In this document: positions 19,792-32,138 of the stretch, one piece after another
Layout: each line of letters begins with the position of its first letter
Numbering within the stretch: position 1 is the first letter of the stretch
Assembly (NCBI GenBank): GCA_028583415.1
Contig: CM053266.1
Span: forward strand, 8,846,863-8,910,862
Source: Protea cynaroides
Lineage: Eukaryota > Streptophyta > Magnoliopsida > Proteales > Proteaceae
Length of the DNA stretch: 64,000 nt
Direction of reading: 5' to 3'
Translations under genes and position numbers: made by a program
Notes under the pieces: generated by a model
What the model was told of the DNA's origin: nothing
Databases searched by the model: none
Seen by the model: only the letters and a program-made list of their open reading frames with translations

Positions 19792-21533
19792 GACCCGTAT
19801 CAAACTAACCCAGCCTTACCACCTTAAACCAGGTCTACCCATCATGGATGAGCCAAATGGACCAAGTTCGTGAAGGAGATCATGATCCCAGGTATTAAAC
19901 TGACCCAAAAACACTTAAATTAAGGGGAGGGTCGCATACCCAGCAAGGGAGGGTCGGACCCCCTCAAGACATAAGTCAGACCCCCAGTTTTACATGGGGG
20001 GTCGGACACTTTAGGAACCAGGGGTCGACAGGATCTCCGACCCCCCTATCGTCCCCCGATACTCGGTAAATCTAAAAATTAGGAAAATTTCCTAATTTCG
20101 ATGGGATTCCTTCCAAATCTCAATGGGACTTATTTTTGGAGTTTATACTCTATAAATAGGATGTCCCTAAGCCTCTTTTACTCATTTTACAACCCTAATT
20201 GAATTGAGAGAAAGAGAAGAGGAGGAAGAGAAGGAAAAGAGAAAGAAAGAAAAGAAGAAGGCCAAGGGAGAAGAGTTGCAGAGAAGGAGTATTCTTCTCA
20301 GGTATGGATACTAATTCCATGAATTGCTAAAGACCTTAGGATAGATAATGAGGAGAGTATGATCTCGGAGAAACCCAAACCATCAACCTATGGTTAGGTT
20401 TTCATGGAAAACCATGGGGGAAAATCATGAAAGCTATATAGGTGGTAAAATCATGGTTCTAGACCATAGAACATGTGTAGAATGGATTATAGGAGCAAGC
20501 CATAAGACCCCAAACACGAAGAATGGACTGAAGGAAGAAAATCGATCAAAACCCGCAGGGGGTCGCATGGGGGGTCGATGGCCAATCGACCTTACCAGAC
20601 CCTGAGCATCGACCCCCAGTGTTCGGGAAGTCCAGAATAGGGGTGGTCACACCCAGGGTCGATCATTACCCCGACCCTACCTCCGACCCCCAGTTAACAG
20701 AATAGTTTTTAAATTTAAAATTAATTCTAATTAAATTCTATCAACTTTGTTAGGTCTTCTAGCAATATAATATCAATATAAAGGTGATCTTAAAGCTTGT
20801 AAGAAGATCTATAAGCAAGCTAAGGTGAGGAAACAAAACTCTAAACTAATTGGTTAATAATAAACTATTTTCTCTTTTCTTGAGTCCAATGCAATGCTTG
20901 ATCCTACGCGAATATGTTTGTAATATGCATACAACATGTCATCCAATATTTCTATTATTTGTTCGTGCATAATTACTTTATTGTTTATAACATGATGATG
21001 ATGATGATGATAGGAATAGGCATGTGAATGTATGTGTGTGGTTGGTGTACTTGATGTGAGCGAGTATCAGGGGAGGTGTGATGGGAACGTCAATAAACAT
21101 TAACCTTTGGCGGGTTTCAGCATTTTAGCTCTATCTCTAACTCAAGTCTTGTGCATTAGCATTGTCGTATCGCCATTACTTTAGCAGAACAATTACGTCG
21201 TAGAGTATCAGGGGAGGTGGTCTCGGTCCTTGTAGTCTCTAACTCTACCGGGGGGCCTTAGCTCTATCTCTATGGACGTTCTGAGGGATGCTGGGGTGAG
21301 GCCTTGGATACACTGTTTGGTATTAGGATTGGTTAGTTGTGAGCCCAGTTTGCAAGCCCTCGCCAGTAGGGGCTTATGTGTTGGTATGGCACTGCACAGC
21401 AATAAACGTTAACCTTTGTTGTATAATGTTATGGTAGGGTGGATGGGGACGACAATAAACGTTAACCTTTGGGCGGACTTCCACACCCTGTTTATAGAGG
21501 CTGGGTCAATAAACGTTAATCTTTGACCACCTA
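19787..21533 (+). mobile_element. 3' LTR of Tk-B, first part
   Basis: Starts TGTAAGACCC and is nearly identical to the 5' LTR, with TATA box at 20148-20160 and donor CTCAG/GTATGG near 20301. It is split by the solo LTR; ACCTA at 21529-21533 is the target duplication. The 71-aa frame at 20390-20605 mirrors the one in the 5' LTR and is not called. Confidence 0.95.
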
Positions 21534-23828
21534 TGTAAGACCCGTGTCAATCTAACCCGGTCTTACCACCTTGAACCAGGTTTACCCATCATGGTCGAGT
21601 CAAATGGACCAAGGGCGTGAAGGAGATCGAGATCCCAGGTATCAAATCGACCCAAAAACACTTAAAATAGGGGAAGGGTCGCATACCCAGCTAAGCATGG
21701 TCGGACCTCCCAAAATAGAAAGTCAGACCCTCAGTTTTGAAGGGAGGGTTGGACAGCTTAAGACCCTAGGGTCGACGGGATCATCGACCCTCCCATCGAC
21801 CCTTGGTTGCCGTAAGAAAATAAAATTAGGAAATTTTCTAATTTTCAATTGGGATTCTTTCCAAATCTCAATGGGACTTATTTAGGATGTTCCTACTCTA
21901 TTTAAAGGATGTTCCTAAGCCACATTCACTCCTTTCACAACCCTAATTGAATTGAGAGAAAGAGAGGAGAAGGAAAAGAGGAAGAAGAAAGGCAAGGAAG
22001 AGAACTTAGCAAAAAGGAGAAGAATTTTAGAGAAAAAGTAATCTTCTCAGGTATGGATACTAATTTCATGAGTTTCTACAGACTTTAGGTTAGTTATTGT
22101 TGAGAGTGTGATCTCGGAGAAACCCAAACCATCAATCTATGGTTAGGTTTCCATGAAAAACCATAGAAGAATGCGTGAAAGCTATCTAGGTGGGTTATAC
22201 ATGGTTTCAGACCATGGAATGCATGTAGAATGGAATGTAGGAGCAAGTCATAGGATTTCAAACATGAAGAATGGATTAAAAGGGGGAATTAGACCAAAGT
22301 GCACAGAGGGTCGCATTGAGGGTCGATGACCATCTGACCCTAGGTGTTCCTGACCATCGACCCTCAGTGTTCGGGAAGTTCAGAATCTGGGGAGGGTCGC
22401 ACCCAGGGTCGATCAGGACTCCGACCCTCAGTTAACAGCATGGTTTTTAAATCTGGAATTAATTCTAATTAAATTCTATCGACTTTGTTAGGTCTTCTAG
22501 CAATATAATAACATTATAAAGGTGATTCTAAAGCTTGAAAAAGTATCTATTAGCAAGCTAAGGTGAGGAACCAGAACTCCAAACTAAATTGGTTAATAAG
22601 AGAAACTGTTTTCTATTTCTTGAGTCCTATGCCATGCTTGATTCTATGTGAATATGTTTGTAATGTGCATACAGCATGCCATCCAATATTTCTATTACTT
22701 GTTCATGCATATTTACTTTATTGTTTATAACATGATGATGATGATGTTGATAGGAATAGGCATGTGCTTGTATGTGTGTGGTTGATGTACTTGATGCGAG
22801 CGAGTATCAGGGGGGGTGTGATGAGAACGTCAATAAATGTTAACCTTTGGCGGGTCTCAGCACTTTAGCTCTATCTCTAACTCAAGTCTTGTGCATTAGC
22901 ATCGTCGTATCGCCATTACTTTAGCAGAACTATTATGTTGTATAGTATCAGGGGAGGTGGTCTCGGTCCTTGTAGTCTCTGACTCTACCGGGGGGCCTTA
23001 GCTCTATCTCTATGGACATTCTGAGGGATGCTGGGGTGAGGCCTTGGATAAATTTTTTGGCATTAGGATTGGTTAGTTGCGAGCCAAGTTTGAAGCCCTC
23101 GCTAACAGGGGCTTACGTGTTGGTATGGCACTATATAGCAATAAACGTAACCTTTGTCATATAATGTTCATGATTGGGTGCATGTGAGTTGACGATAAAC
23201 GTGATCTTCGGGTAACGTCACACACTCATGTATAGAGGCGGGGTCAATAAACGCGACCTTTGGCTACCTAGACCTTTCTATTGCATACTGTAAACTTATA
23301 TACCAGACCAAAGATATAAATTGATTTCGCATGCATATGTATTGTTGCATTGTTTTGGCTACTCACTGAGCCGTGATGTGTACTCACCCCTCGACGTCGA
23401 ATATTTTTAGTTGATGATGCAGGTTATACCATTGAAGACTATATGAATGCGTCTGCGTACGGGAACGTGGCAGCAATGGAAGCTGAAGCTGAAGTGGATA
23501 CACACGACTCCTCTTGCGAGTGCAACTCGTGTGTATTTGATTAGATATTTTATAGGTTTCTTTATTGGATTTATTAAGACATGTATTTGATAATTAATTA
23601 TGTCTTAGTTGAAAACAGAATAATTTGCTTTTAAATTATTAATATCATTTTAGTTTCTCAGTTCATGTTATTATAAGACTTCCGCTATTGTATATTTACT
23701 CTGAATATGATTATGGATGTGTGTGAGTTTGGATAACGCGGGGATAGCCTATTGAGATCCTGGTTGAACCGTTGGTTTATTAGCGGTTCATCACATCATT
23801 CTGAATAGTACAGAATTAGGGTGTGACA
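21534..23828 (+). mobile_element. Solo LTR, Tk-C subfamily
   Basis: A complete 2295-bp LTR (TGTAAGACCC to GGTGTGACA) with ACCTA on both sides (21529-21533, 23829-23833) and no internal domain, so it arose by recombination between the two LTRs of an inserted element. Opening TGTAAGACCCGTGTCAATC and CGACCCTC motifs place it with Tk-C. TATA-like CTCTATTTAAAGG is at about 21896, donor CTCAG/GTATGG near 22049. Confidence 0.95.
23443..23544 (+). CDS. LTR micropeptide, 33 aa, solo LTR copy
   Basis: Follows GATGATGCAG/GT at 23422/23423. Starts M-N-A-S-A-Y-G-N-V and ends D-S-S-C-E-C-N-S-C-V-F-D. Of all copies this differs most in third bases from D and Tk-A (for example TCG for Ser, TTT for Phe) while the C-terminal residues are unchanged. 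The upstream reading frame before the acceptor is not conserved here (a TAG lies just before the acceptor), which supports the acceptor as the start of the coding exon. Confidence 0.5.
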   Translation: MNASAYGNVAAMEAEAEVDTHDSSCECNSCVFD

Positions 23829-23833
23829 ACCTA

Positions 23834-24387
23834 AACCTTTCTATTGCGCATTGCAAACTTTAAACCAGACCAAAGATATAAATTGACTGCATGCATATGT
23901 ATTGTTGCATTATTTTGTTTGCTCACTGAGTCGTGATGTGTGCTCACCCCCTCGACATCGAATATTTTTAGTTGATGATGCAGGTACTACCGTTGAAGAT
24001 TATGTCAATGCTCCAGTGTACGGGCACGTGGCGGCGATGGAAGTTGAAGAGGAAGTGGATACACATGACTCATCCTGCGAGTGTAACTCATGTATATTCG
24101 ATTAGATTTTTAGTTTTCTTTGTTTGGATTTAATAAAGACATGTATTTGATATTTATTTATGTCTTAGTTGATACAGAATAATTTGCTATTTAAACATTA
24201 ATATCACAGTAGATTCTCAGTTCATTTTACTATAAGACTTTCGCTATTATGTATTTACTCTGATTATGAATGTGGATGTATGAGGTTTAGATAAAACGGA
24301 TTTCGCTTGTCTGAAATCCTGGTTGAACCATTGCTTAGCTAGCGGTTCATCACACCATTCTGAAGTGTGCGGAATTGGGGTGTGACA
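23834..24387 (+). mobile_element. 3' LTR of Tk-B, second part
   Basis: Continues exactly where 21533 stopped, counting one ACCTA, and ends GGTGTGACA. The two parts together are about 2301 bp. Confidence 0.95.
24037..24105 (+). CDS. LTR micropeptide, 22-aa remnant, Tk-B 3' LTR
   Basis: Same as the 5' LTR copy, with the distal Met as first in-frame start. Ends D-S-S-C-E-C-N-S-C-I-F-D. It has GTC in place of the upstream ATG. The frame without splicing is open from 23902. Confidence 0.45.
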   Translation: MEVEEEVDTHDSSCECNSCIFD

Positions 24388-25347
24388 TTAGCCCTATCTC
24401 TACTCAAGTCTTGTCCACTGACATCGTCGTATTGTCATTACCTTAGCAGAACTATTACGTCGTAGGGCATTAGGGGAGGTGGTCTCGGACCGTGTAGTCT
24501 TTGACTCTGTCGGGGGGCCTTAGCTCTATCTCTATGGATGTATTGAGGGATGCTGGGGTGAGGCCTTGGATACACTGTTTGACATTAGGATTGGTTAGTT
24601 GCGAGCCCAGTTTGCAAGCCCTCACCAATAGGGTCATACGTGCTGGTATGGGTAGAGAATCAGGGGAAGTGTGATGTGGTGCGGTCCTAAGCACTTTAGC
24701 TCTATCTCTATCCCATGGTGGGTGCATGTGGGGGTGGTAATGGTGTTCGATCCATTGAGCGGTTCCACACACTCGTGTATAGAGGTGCAGCGGCCTCCAA
24801 ACCTTTCTATAGCACATTGCAAACTTATATATCAGACCACAGATATGAATTTAATGCATGTATATGTTTGTTGCAGTGTTTTATTTGCTCACTGAGTCGT
24901 GATGTGTGCTCACCCTTTTGAATTCAAATATTTTTGTTGATGATGCAGGTACTACTGTGGAAGATTATATGAATGCTCCCGCATACGGGCACATTGCTGC
25001 AATGGATGCTGAAGATATAGTGGAGATGCATGACTCATCATGCGAGTGCAATTCATGCGTTTTCGATTAGATTTTTATTTGGACCATTAAGGAAATGTAA
25101 TTGATATTTTATTTACTTATGTCTCAGTCGATACAACATAATTGGATATTTAATTTATGATTATCACATTTAGATTCTTAGTTCATTTAATATTAAGACT
25201 TCCGCTATTGCGTATTTATTCTGATTATGGTTGTGGATGTGTATGGTTTAAGCTAATGGATACAGTCTATTTGAGATCCTGGTTGAACCGTTGGCTTATT
25301 AGCGGTTCATCACACCATTCTGAATAGTGCAGAATTAGGGTGTGACA
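24388..25347 (+). mobile_element. LTR fragment D, right part
   Basis: Resumes fragment D after the TTAGC duplication and ends GGGTGTGACA at 25347. It carries the acceptor (24948/24949) and an intact micropeptide ORF. Confidence 0.85.
24969..25070 (+). CDS. LTR micropeptide, 33 aa, fragment D
   Basis: In-frame ATG 21 nt after GATGATGCAG/GT. Acidic, starts M-N-A-P-A-Y-G-H-I, ends D-S-S-C-E-C-N-S-C-V-F-D. Nearly identical to the Tk-A copy, and separated from the Tk-B/Tk-C copies by silent changes in the C-terminus. Function unknown. Confidence 0.5.
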   Translation: MNAPAYGHIAAMDAEDIVEMHDSSCECNSCVFD

Positions 25348-25350
25348 ATT

Positions 25351-25362
25351 TGATATCAGAGC
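25351..25362 (+). other. Mutated primer-binding site after LTR D
   Basis: TGATATCAGAGC, one base from the initiator-Met site. Only about 50 more bases of leader remain before LTR E begins, so the element behind D is almost wholly deleted. Confidence 0.8.
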
Positions 25363-25412
25363 TCTTAGGCCCTGTCTTTTAAACCAGTATACTACCACAA
25401 AATAGTGCAGAT

Positions 25413-27333
25413 TTTGGGAGATTTTTCTCTATAAATAGGACGTCCCTTAGGGTCTTTTACTCCTTTTGAAACGCTAATTGAAAGTGAGAGAAGAGAAGAG
25501 AATGAAGAGAAGGAAAGTTAGAGAAGAAGGCTAAGGAGAAAAGTTTCAGAGGATCTCTGAATTCAGCAAGTCTAAGGTATGAAAACATTCTCCATAAATT
25601 GTGCAAGTCCCTAGAATAGTATATAAAAAGGGAATGATCTAGGAGAAACCCAAATCATCCATCCATGGGAAGATTCCAATGTAATCCATGGAAGGAATCA
25701 TGGTAAACAAAGTAAAGGAAGTAACTAGGAGTTTTAAGCCATAGAACAATCATAGAATAGACCATAAAAGTAAGCCAAAGGATTCAAACATGAAAGATTG
25801 GACTGTAGGATGAAAAGTTGACTCAAATTACATCTGGTCGCACTTAGGGTCGACTGGTAACCGACCCTATCAGACCACAGGATCAACCCCTAGCTCTCGG
25901 GAAGTCCAGGGAAGCTAAGGTCGCACCTAGGGTCGATGGATAACCGACCCTATGATCGAACCTATACCCTGGGGTCTTAGACCCATCCTACGACCATAGC
26001 TTTACAGTAAGCCTAAAACTGTCCGAATGAATTCTATTTAAAATCTATCGACTTGTTAGGTTTTTCTATTGATATTAAGGTGATTCTTAAAGCTTGAAAG
26101 AGGATCTACACTCAAGCAAAGGTGAGGGAACAAGACCTAAACTAATTGGATAATAATGAATTGTTTTCGTTTATTGAGTCCAATTTCATGTATGATTCTA
26201 TGATTCTATGATTGTAATGTGCATATCACATGTCATCTACTATTCATGTTATTACTGTTCATGCTTATTTAATTCTGTTTATTTACAACATGATGATGAA
26301 GATGATGCTAGGAATATGCATGTGAATGTTTGTGGGGCATCAGGGGAAGTATGATGCGGTGCGGTCCTAAGCACTTTAGCCCTATCTCTACTCAAGTCCT
26401 GTCCACAGACATCGTCGTATTGCCATTAACATAGGAGAACTATTACGTCGTAGGGCATCAGGGGAGGTGGTCTCGGACGGTGTAGTCTTCAATTCTGTCG
26501 GGGGGCCTTAGCTCTATCTCTATGGACGTATTGAGGGATGCTGGGGTGAGGCCTTTGATACATTGTTTGAATTAGGTTTGGTTAGTTGCGAGCCCAGTTT
26601 GCAAGCCCTCACCAATAGGGGCTTACGTGTTGGTATGAATAGAGCATCAGGGGAAGTGTGATGCGGTGCGGTCCTAAGCACTTTAGATCTATCTCTATCC
26701 CATTGTGCCTGCATGTGGGGGCGGCAATGGTGTTTGATCCGTTGAGCGGTTCCACACACTCGTGTATAAATGCGGCGGCCTCCAAACCTTTCTATAGCAC
26801 ATTACAAACTTATATACCAGACCACAGATATGAATTGAATGCATGCATATGTTTGTTGCATTGTTTTGTTTGCTCACTGAGTCGTGATGTATGCTCACGC
26901 TTTCAAATTCAAATATTTTTAGTTGATGATGCAGGTACTACTGTGGAAGATTATATGAATGCTCTCGCATACGGGCACGTTGCTGCAATGGATGTTGAAG
27001 ATATAGTGGAGACGCATGACTCATCATACGAGTGTAATTCATGCGTTTTCGATTAAATTTTTATTTGGACCATTAAAGAAATGTAATTGATATTTTATTT
27101 ACTTATGTCTCGGTCGATACAACATAATTGGATATTTTATTTATGATTATCACATTTAGATTCTCAGTTCATTTAATATTAAGACTTCCGCTATTGTGTA
27201 TTTATTTAGATTATGGTTGTAGATGTGTATGGTTTAAGCTAATGGACACAACCTATTTGAGATCCTGGTTGAACCGTTGGCTTATTAACGGTTCATCACA
27301 CCATTCTGAATAGTACAGAATTGGGGTGTGACA
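25413..27333 (+). mobile_element. LTR fragment E
   Basis: A plus-strand LTR of the Tk-A subfamily lacking its first few hundred bases. It starts at ATTTTGGGAG just upstream of the TATA box (CTCTATAAATAGG, 25427) and ends GGGGTGTGACA. Donor CTAAG/GTATGA is near 25576. D, the mutated PBS and E together look like a collapsed element. Confidence 0.8.
26955..27056 (+). CDS. LTR micropeptide, 33 aa, fragment E
   Basis: Start M-N-A-L-A-Y-G-H-V, end D-S-S-Y-E-C-N-S-C-V-F-D. The first Cys of the terminal motif is Tyr (TGC to TAC), the only Cys loss among the open copies. The acceptor GATGATGCAG/GT is intact upstream. Confidence 0.45.
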   Translation: MNALAYGHVAAMDVEDIVETHDSSYECNSCVFD

Positions 27334-29212
27334 CACATCATGGCTAAGTGAGCAAACAAAACGATGCAATAAACATATGCATGCATTCAATTATTATCTT
27401 TGGTCTGGTTTTAAGTTTGCAATGTGCAATAGAAAGGTTTGGTGGCCGCCGCACCTCTATACACGAGTGTATGAACCCATCCAATGGATCAAACACCATT
27501 GCCATCCCACATGCACCCACCATGGAATAGAGATAGAGCTAAAGTGTCTGGATCAAACACCGCCAACACTTCCCCTAATGTCCTACCCATACCAACACGT
27601 AAGCCCCTGTTGGTGATGACTTGCAAACTGGGCTCGCAACTAACCAATCCTAATGTCAAACAGTGTATCCAAGGCCTCACCCTAGCATCCCTCAATATGC
27701 CCATAGAGATAGAGCTAAGGACCCCCGGCAGAGTCAGATACCACACAGTCTGAGACCACCTCTTCTAATGCCCTATGACTTTATAGTTCTGCTAAGGTAA
27801 TGACGATACGATGATGTTAGTGGACGAGACTTGAGTAGAGATAAAGCTAGAGTTTGGTAACGAGGTCGAAGACCACCATGCCACATCCGCCCCTGATGCT
27901 CCACTCGCATCCAACACACCAACCACATACATACATTCACTTGCCTATTCCTAGCATCATCATCATCATCATGTTATAAATAAACAGAATTAAATATGCA
28001 TGAACAGTAATAGCAGGAATATTGGATGACATGTGAGATGCACAGTACAAGCATACAAGCATAGAATCAATCATGGCATTGGATAAAATAAAAATAAATA
28101 GTTTATTATTAACCAATTAGTTTAGGTCTTGTTCCCTCACCTATTAGCAATACTCGATATCCTTTCAAGCCTTAAAATTCTCTTTGAATAGATTTAACAA
28201 CCTAAAAGTTATATGAATTTAAGTTAGGATTCATATGTGACTTGTTACAGTAGTCAGAAATCAAAATAGAGCATTGATAGGTGTCTAATTAGTCCTATGG
28301 TCTCATGCTATATCGACCTTACTCTCTACGGTCACATATGGTGCGACTGTAGCTGCGACCATATGATTTCTGAAATCTTCCCGAATGTCTGTGGTCGATC
28401 CTCTGGTCATACTAGTCATGCTATGGTCGACCGTAGCTGCGACCTTGAGATTTCTGGTCATAGTCTACAAGAAATTCGAGTTCTTCCTGGGTCAATTCTT
28501 CTGTTCTTCAATGGGGTTTATTCTAAAGTCATCCTATGGCCATCATTAGTAATTTCTTATCAACCCTAATCATCAAATTCACTCCTCATGGTTCACCATG
28601 GGATTTTCTCAAGGAAATCACATAGATCATAATAGGTAGATATTGCCTCTCTTCCATAGAAGTCTTATTCCTTAGAGTTTACATCTCCAGAGATTCGTTT
28701 CATACCTTGGCCTGTGATAGAGAGCCAATCCCTTCTCAGTAAATTCTTCTCCTTAGCTTTTTTTTCTTCTTCTCCTTCTCTTCCTTCACGTTCTCTAGGC
28801 TTTACTAATGTTCTAAAAGAGTGAAAAAGGGCTGAGGGAGGTCCTTTATATAGAGGAAAACTCTCCATATAGAGTCCTCTGTCAATTAGGAAAGCAATCC
28901 CTTAGTTTAGGAAAGTTTCCAAAACTCAGAGTCTGATCTAGGTTCTCATTGTCGATTATACGGTCGCATAAACCGTCGACCGTAGGGTCAAAATCATCGA
29001 CCGTGGGGTTCTGGATTTGAGATTTTTGGTTCCCTTCCTTATGGTCGACCATACCTACCCAGGCATGCGACCTTAGGTATGTTTCTAGTGTTTTTAACTC
29101 GATTCTCATACCTGGTTTGTGATCTATCTTCATACGCTCCACTTGGTCCAGGAATGATGGAAAAACCTGGCACGATATGGTTTGACCAAGTTAGTGGAGT
29201 GCGGGTCTTACA
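27334..29212 (-). mobile_element. LTR fragment F, Tk-G subfamily
   Basis: A minus-strand LTR starting TGTAAGACCC at 29212, with TATA-like CTTTATATAG at 28843-28852 and donor near 28705. It breaks off at 27334 inside the region just upstream of the micropeptide exon. Its motif variant is TATGGTCG/CGACCATA, as in Tk-G. It forms an inverted pair with E. Confidence 0.8.
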
Positions 29213-29582
29213 TAGTGCCTAGAGGCAGACACAGGGATGCGATTGTGCACTTCTGTGAGTTTGTGGCCTACTGCATCACTATTCGTCATTAGATTTTCTT
29301 CCCTATCTGATTATGAGGATCATGATCCATTCAGCACTGTACACTTGGATTGATAGCCTTCCTTGTTGTCGATTGCTCACCCAGTTGTTCTTCAACAAGG
29401 GTTTCAACCATACTTTAGAGCTTGACAAAGAGACTAGTGTACATACAGGCTTTGGTTGGGATACATAGCATAAGCTCTTATTACAGGATGTTGTGCTTAG
29501 TAATGAGGAGATAGAGCAGCGTCCACCACCTCGTCCTATTGTAGACGTCAGCCAGCCAAGAAGGTTCAACACAAGGTGGCCA
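29213..29582 (+). pseudogene. Remnant of a fifth antisense-type ORF
   Basis: Plus-strand translation with one shift gives FVAYCITIRH, FPYLIMRIMIHSA, LTQLFFNKGFN and TGFGWDT, which line up with YCICTRQPVCLPYIIMRTMI, YGRLITTLLIRLGVD and LDWEAI of the Tk-A protein. It is much more diverged than the other copies and has stops. Its orientation fits a minus-strand element whose LTR is F, with gag and pol deleted. The rest is removed or displaced by Tk-G at 29583. Confidence 0.55.
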
Positions 29583-31890
29583 TGTAATACCGTCACTCCA
29601 CTAACCCGATTTAACCTTGTCGTGCCAGGTCTTCCCATCATTGTTGGACTAAGTGGACCTACCGTGTAAAGTAGGATCACAAACCAGGGATGAAAAATTG
29701 ACTCAACACTCTAAGAACTATGCATAGGGTTGAATACCTGGATAGGTATGGTCGACCATACAGTAAGGAATAAGGATCACAGACAATGACCCTACGGTCG
29801 ATGTTTTCGACCCTATGGTCGACGGGTTCTACGATCGAATGTCGAACCGTAGGACCCCAAATCAGACTCTGAATTTGGAAACTTTCCTAATTTGATGAGG
29901 GTCTCTTTCCTATTATTAGAGAACTCTATATGGAGAGTTTTTCACTATATAAAGGAAGTTCCTCAACGTTTTTCACTCTTTTAGAACATTAGTAAACCTT
30001 AGAGGAAGAAATGGAAGAGAGAAGAAGGAGATAAAGCTAAGGAGAAGGTGTTGCTGAGAAGATTTTAATTCTCTACCGTAAGCAAAGGTATGAGCCTAAT
30101 CTCTGAAGATGTAAATTCTATGGAATAAGGTTTCTATGGAAGATTGGAGATGTCAACCTATTATAATCAATGTGATTCCTTTAGTAAATCCCAATGATAA
30201 CTATGAGGGATGAGTTTGATGATAATGGTTGATGAGAAACTACTAGTGATGACCATAGGATTACCTTAGTATGAACCCAAGAGAAAAGCCGAGGAGTCGA
30301 CCAAGAAAAACTCTGATTGAATGTAGTTTGTGACCAGAAATCGTATGGTCGCAGCCATGGTCGACCATAGCATGACCATAGCATGATCAAAATATCGACT
30401 ATAGGCATTCGGGAAGAATTCAGAAACCAAATGGTTATAGGGTATGGTCGTATATAGTGCGAACATAAGGTATTGACCGTACGTAGTAAGGTCGATACAG
30501 CATGCGATCATAGGGCCAATCAGACTCCCATTAGTGATCTGTTTTGATTTTTGACTACTGTAACACATTACACATAAATCTTAACTTAAATTTGTACAAT
30601 TTTTAGGTCATTAAATTGATTTAAAAAGAATTACAAGGCTTTGAAGGAGATCAAGTTTTGCTAACAGGTGAGGGAACAAGACCTAAACTATTTAGATAAT
30701 AATAAACTGTTATTTTATTGAGTCTAATGCCTTGATTGATTCTATGCTTGTATGCTTGTAATGTGCATCTCACATGTCATCTAATATTACTATTATTAGT
30801 GCTCATGCATATTTATTTTTGTCTATTTTCTACCATGTTGATTGGTGATGCTAGGAACAGGCATGTAAATGTGTATTTGTGTGGTTAGTATGTTGGATGC
30901 GAGGGAAGCATCAGGAAGAGAACGTGGCATTGTGGTCTCTAACCTGGTCACCAGACTCTAGCTCTATATCTTCTCAAGTCTTGCCCATTGACATCGTCGT
31001 ATCGCCATTACCTTAGCGGAACTATTACATCGTAGGGCATCAAGGGAGGTGGCCTTAGACCGTGTGGTCTCTGACTCTGTCGAGGGCCTTAGCTCTATCT
31101 CTTTGGACGTATTGAGGGATCTTAGGGTGAGGCCTTGGAAACACTGGATGACATTTAGGATTGGTTAGTTGCAAGCCCAGTTTGTAAGCCCTTGCCAATA
31201 GGGGTTACGTGTTGGTATAGGTAGGGGATCATGAGAAGTGTTGGCGGTGTTTAATCCAGACACTTTAGTTCTATCTTTATTCCATGTTGGGTGCATGTGG
31301 GTGGATTCACACACTCGTGTATAGAGGTGCGGTGGCTGCCAATCCTTTCTATAGCATATTACAAATTTAAAACCTAGACCAAAATATAAATTGAGTTCAT
31401 TTATATGTTTGTTGCATTGTTTTGTTTGCTCATTGAGCCGTGATGTGTGCTCACCCTTTCGTCATCGAATATTTTTAGTTGATGATGCAGGTCCTACTGT
31501 AAAAGAGTATGTGAATGCGCTGAATATGGACACATGGTGGCTATGGACGTAGAAGCTGTTGAAGATACGCATGATCCTTCATGCTAGTGCAATCAATGCA
31601 TCATTGATTAGATTAGTTATATTTTGGTTAACGGACATGTAATTGATTATTTTATTTTATGTCTTAAGTTACTTGGAGATAACTGGATTAACTATTTATT
31701 TAGCACTGTTAGATACTCAGTTCATTAATTATAAAGACTTCCACTTATTTGTTTATTATCTCTGATTATTATTATGGAAGGTGTGTATGGTTGATATGGT
31801 GGGTACTACCTAACGGAGATCCTGGTTGAACCGTTGATTTATTTATGGTTCATCACACTATTTTGGTTAGTCTAGAATTGGGATGTGACA
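29583..31890 (+). mobile_element. 5' LTR of Tk-G
   Basis: 2308 bp from TGTAATACC to GGATGTGACA, followed by a PBS. TATA-like CTATATAAAG at 29945-29954, donor AAAG/GTATGA near 30089, second donor AACAG/GTGAGG near 30668. GGTCGACC-type motifs appear as TATGGTCGACCATA. This is the most diverged LTR lineage in the window. The rest of Tk-G is split by Og1 and Og2 and leaves the window. Confidence 0.9.
31480..31611 (+). pseudogene. LTR micropeptide, decayed Tk-G copy
   Basis: GATGATGCAG/GT is intact. One missing base and a TAG in place of GAG break the frame, but E-Y-G-H-M-V-A-M-D-V-E and T-H-D-P-S-C then C-N-Q-C-I-I-D are readable. The cysteine spacing is thus shared by the most distant lineage. 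Confidence 0.5.
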
Positions 31891-31893
31891 ACT

Positions 31894-31905
31894 TGGTATC
31901 AGAGC
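31894..31905 (+). other. Primer-binding site of Tk-G
   Basis: TGGTATCAGAGC, three bases after the LTR end. Confidence 0.95.
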
Positions 31906-32057
31906 TCTCTCAGGTTCTATCCATTGACCTAACCACTTCTACATGAGTCATGAATTGAGTTAGGATAAATTAAAAACTGTAATACAAACACAACATAAAC
32001 ACCCGTGTTGTTTGAGACACTAAGAGAGAGAATAATGCACGTAATTAAAGAAGAAAC

Positions 32058-32059
<2 letters not shown>

Positions 32060-32134
<75 letters not shown>
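32060..32134. repeat. TA microsatellite
   Basis: About 37 uninterrupted TA units between the PBS and the antisense ORF of Tk-G. Length is likely variable. Confidence 0.95.

Positions 32135-32135
<1 letters not shown>

Positions 32136-32138
<3 letters not shown>

Larger units (their letters stand above)
9801..24387 (+). mobile_element. Tk-B, full-length Tekay-like Ty3/gypsy element
   Basis: The element is complete from TGTAAGACCC at 9801 to GGTGTGACA at 24387 and is flanked by TTAGC duplications (9796-9800 and 24388-24392). Order: 5' LTR, PBS, antisense ORF (minus), leader array, gag, 69-nt intron, pol, PPT, 3' LTR. A solo LTR sits in the 3' LTR. Gag and pol carry several stops and shifts, so this copy needs another element for its proteins. 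It is inserted in LTR fragment D. Confidence 0.95.

Noticed and set aside
29303..29680. 125-aa minus-strand ORF
   Set aside because: Shadow of the plus-strand antisense-type remnant and crosses into the Tk-G LTR.
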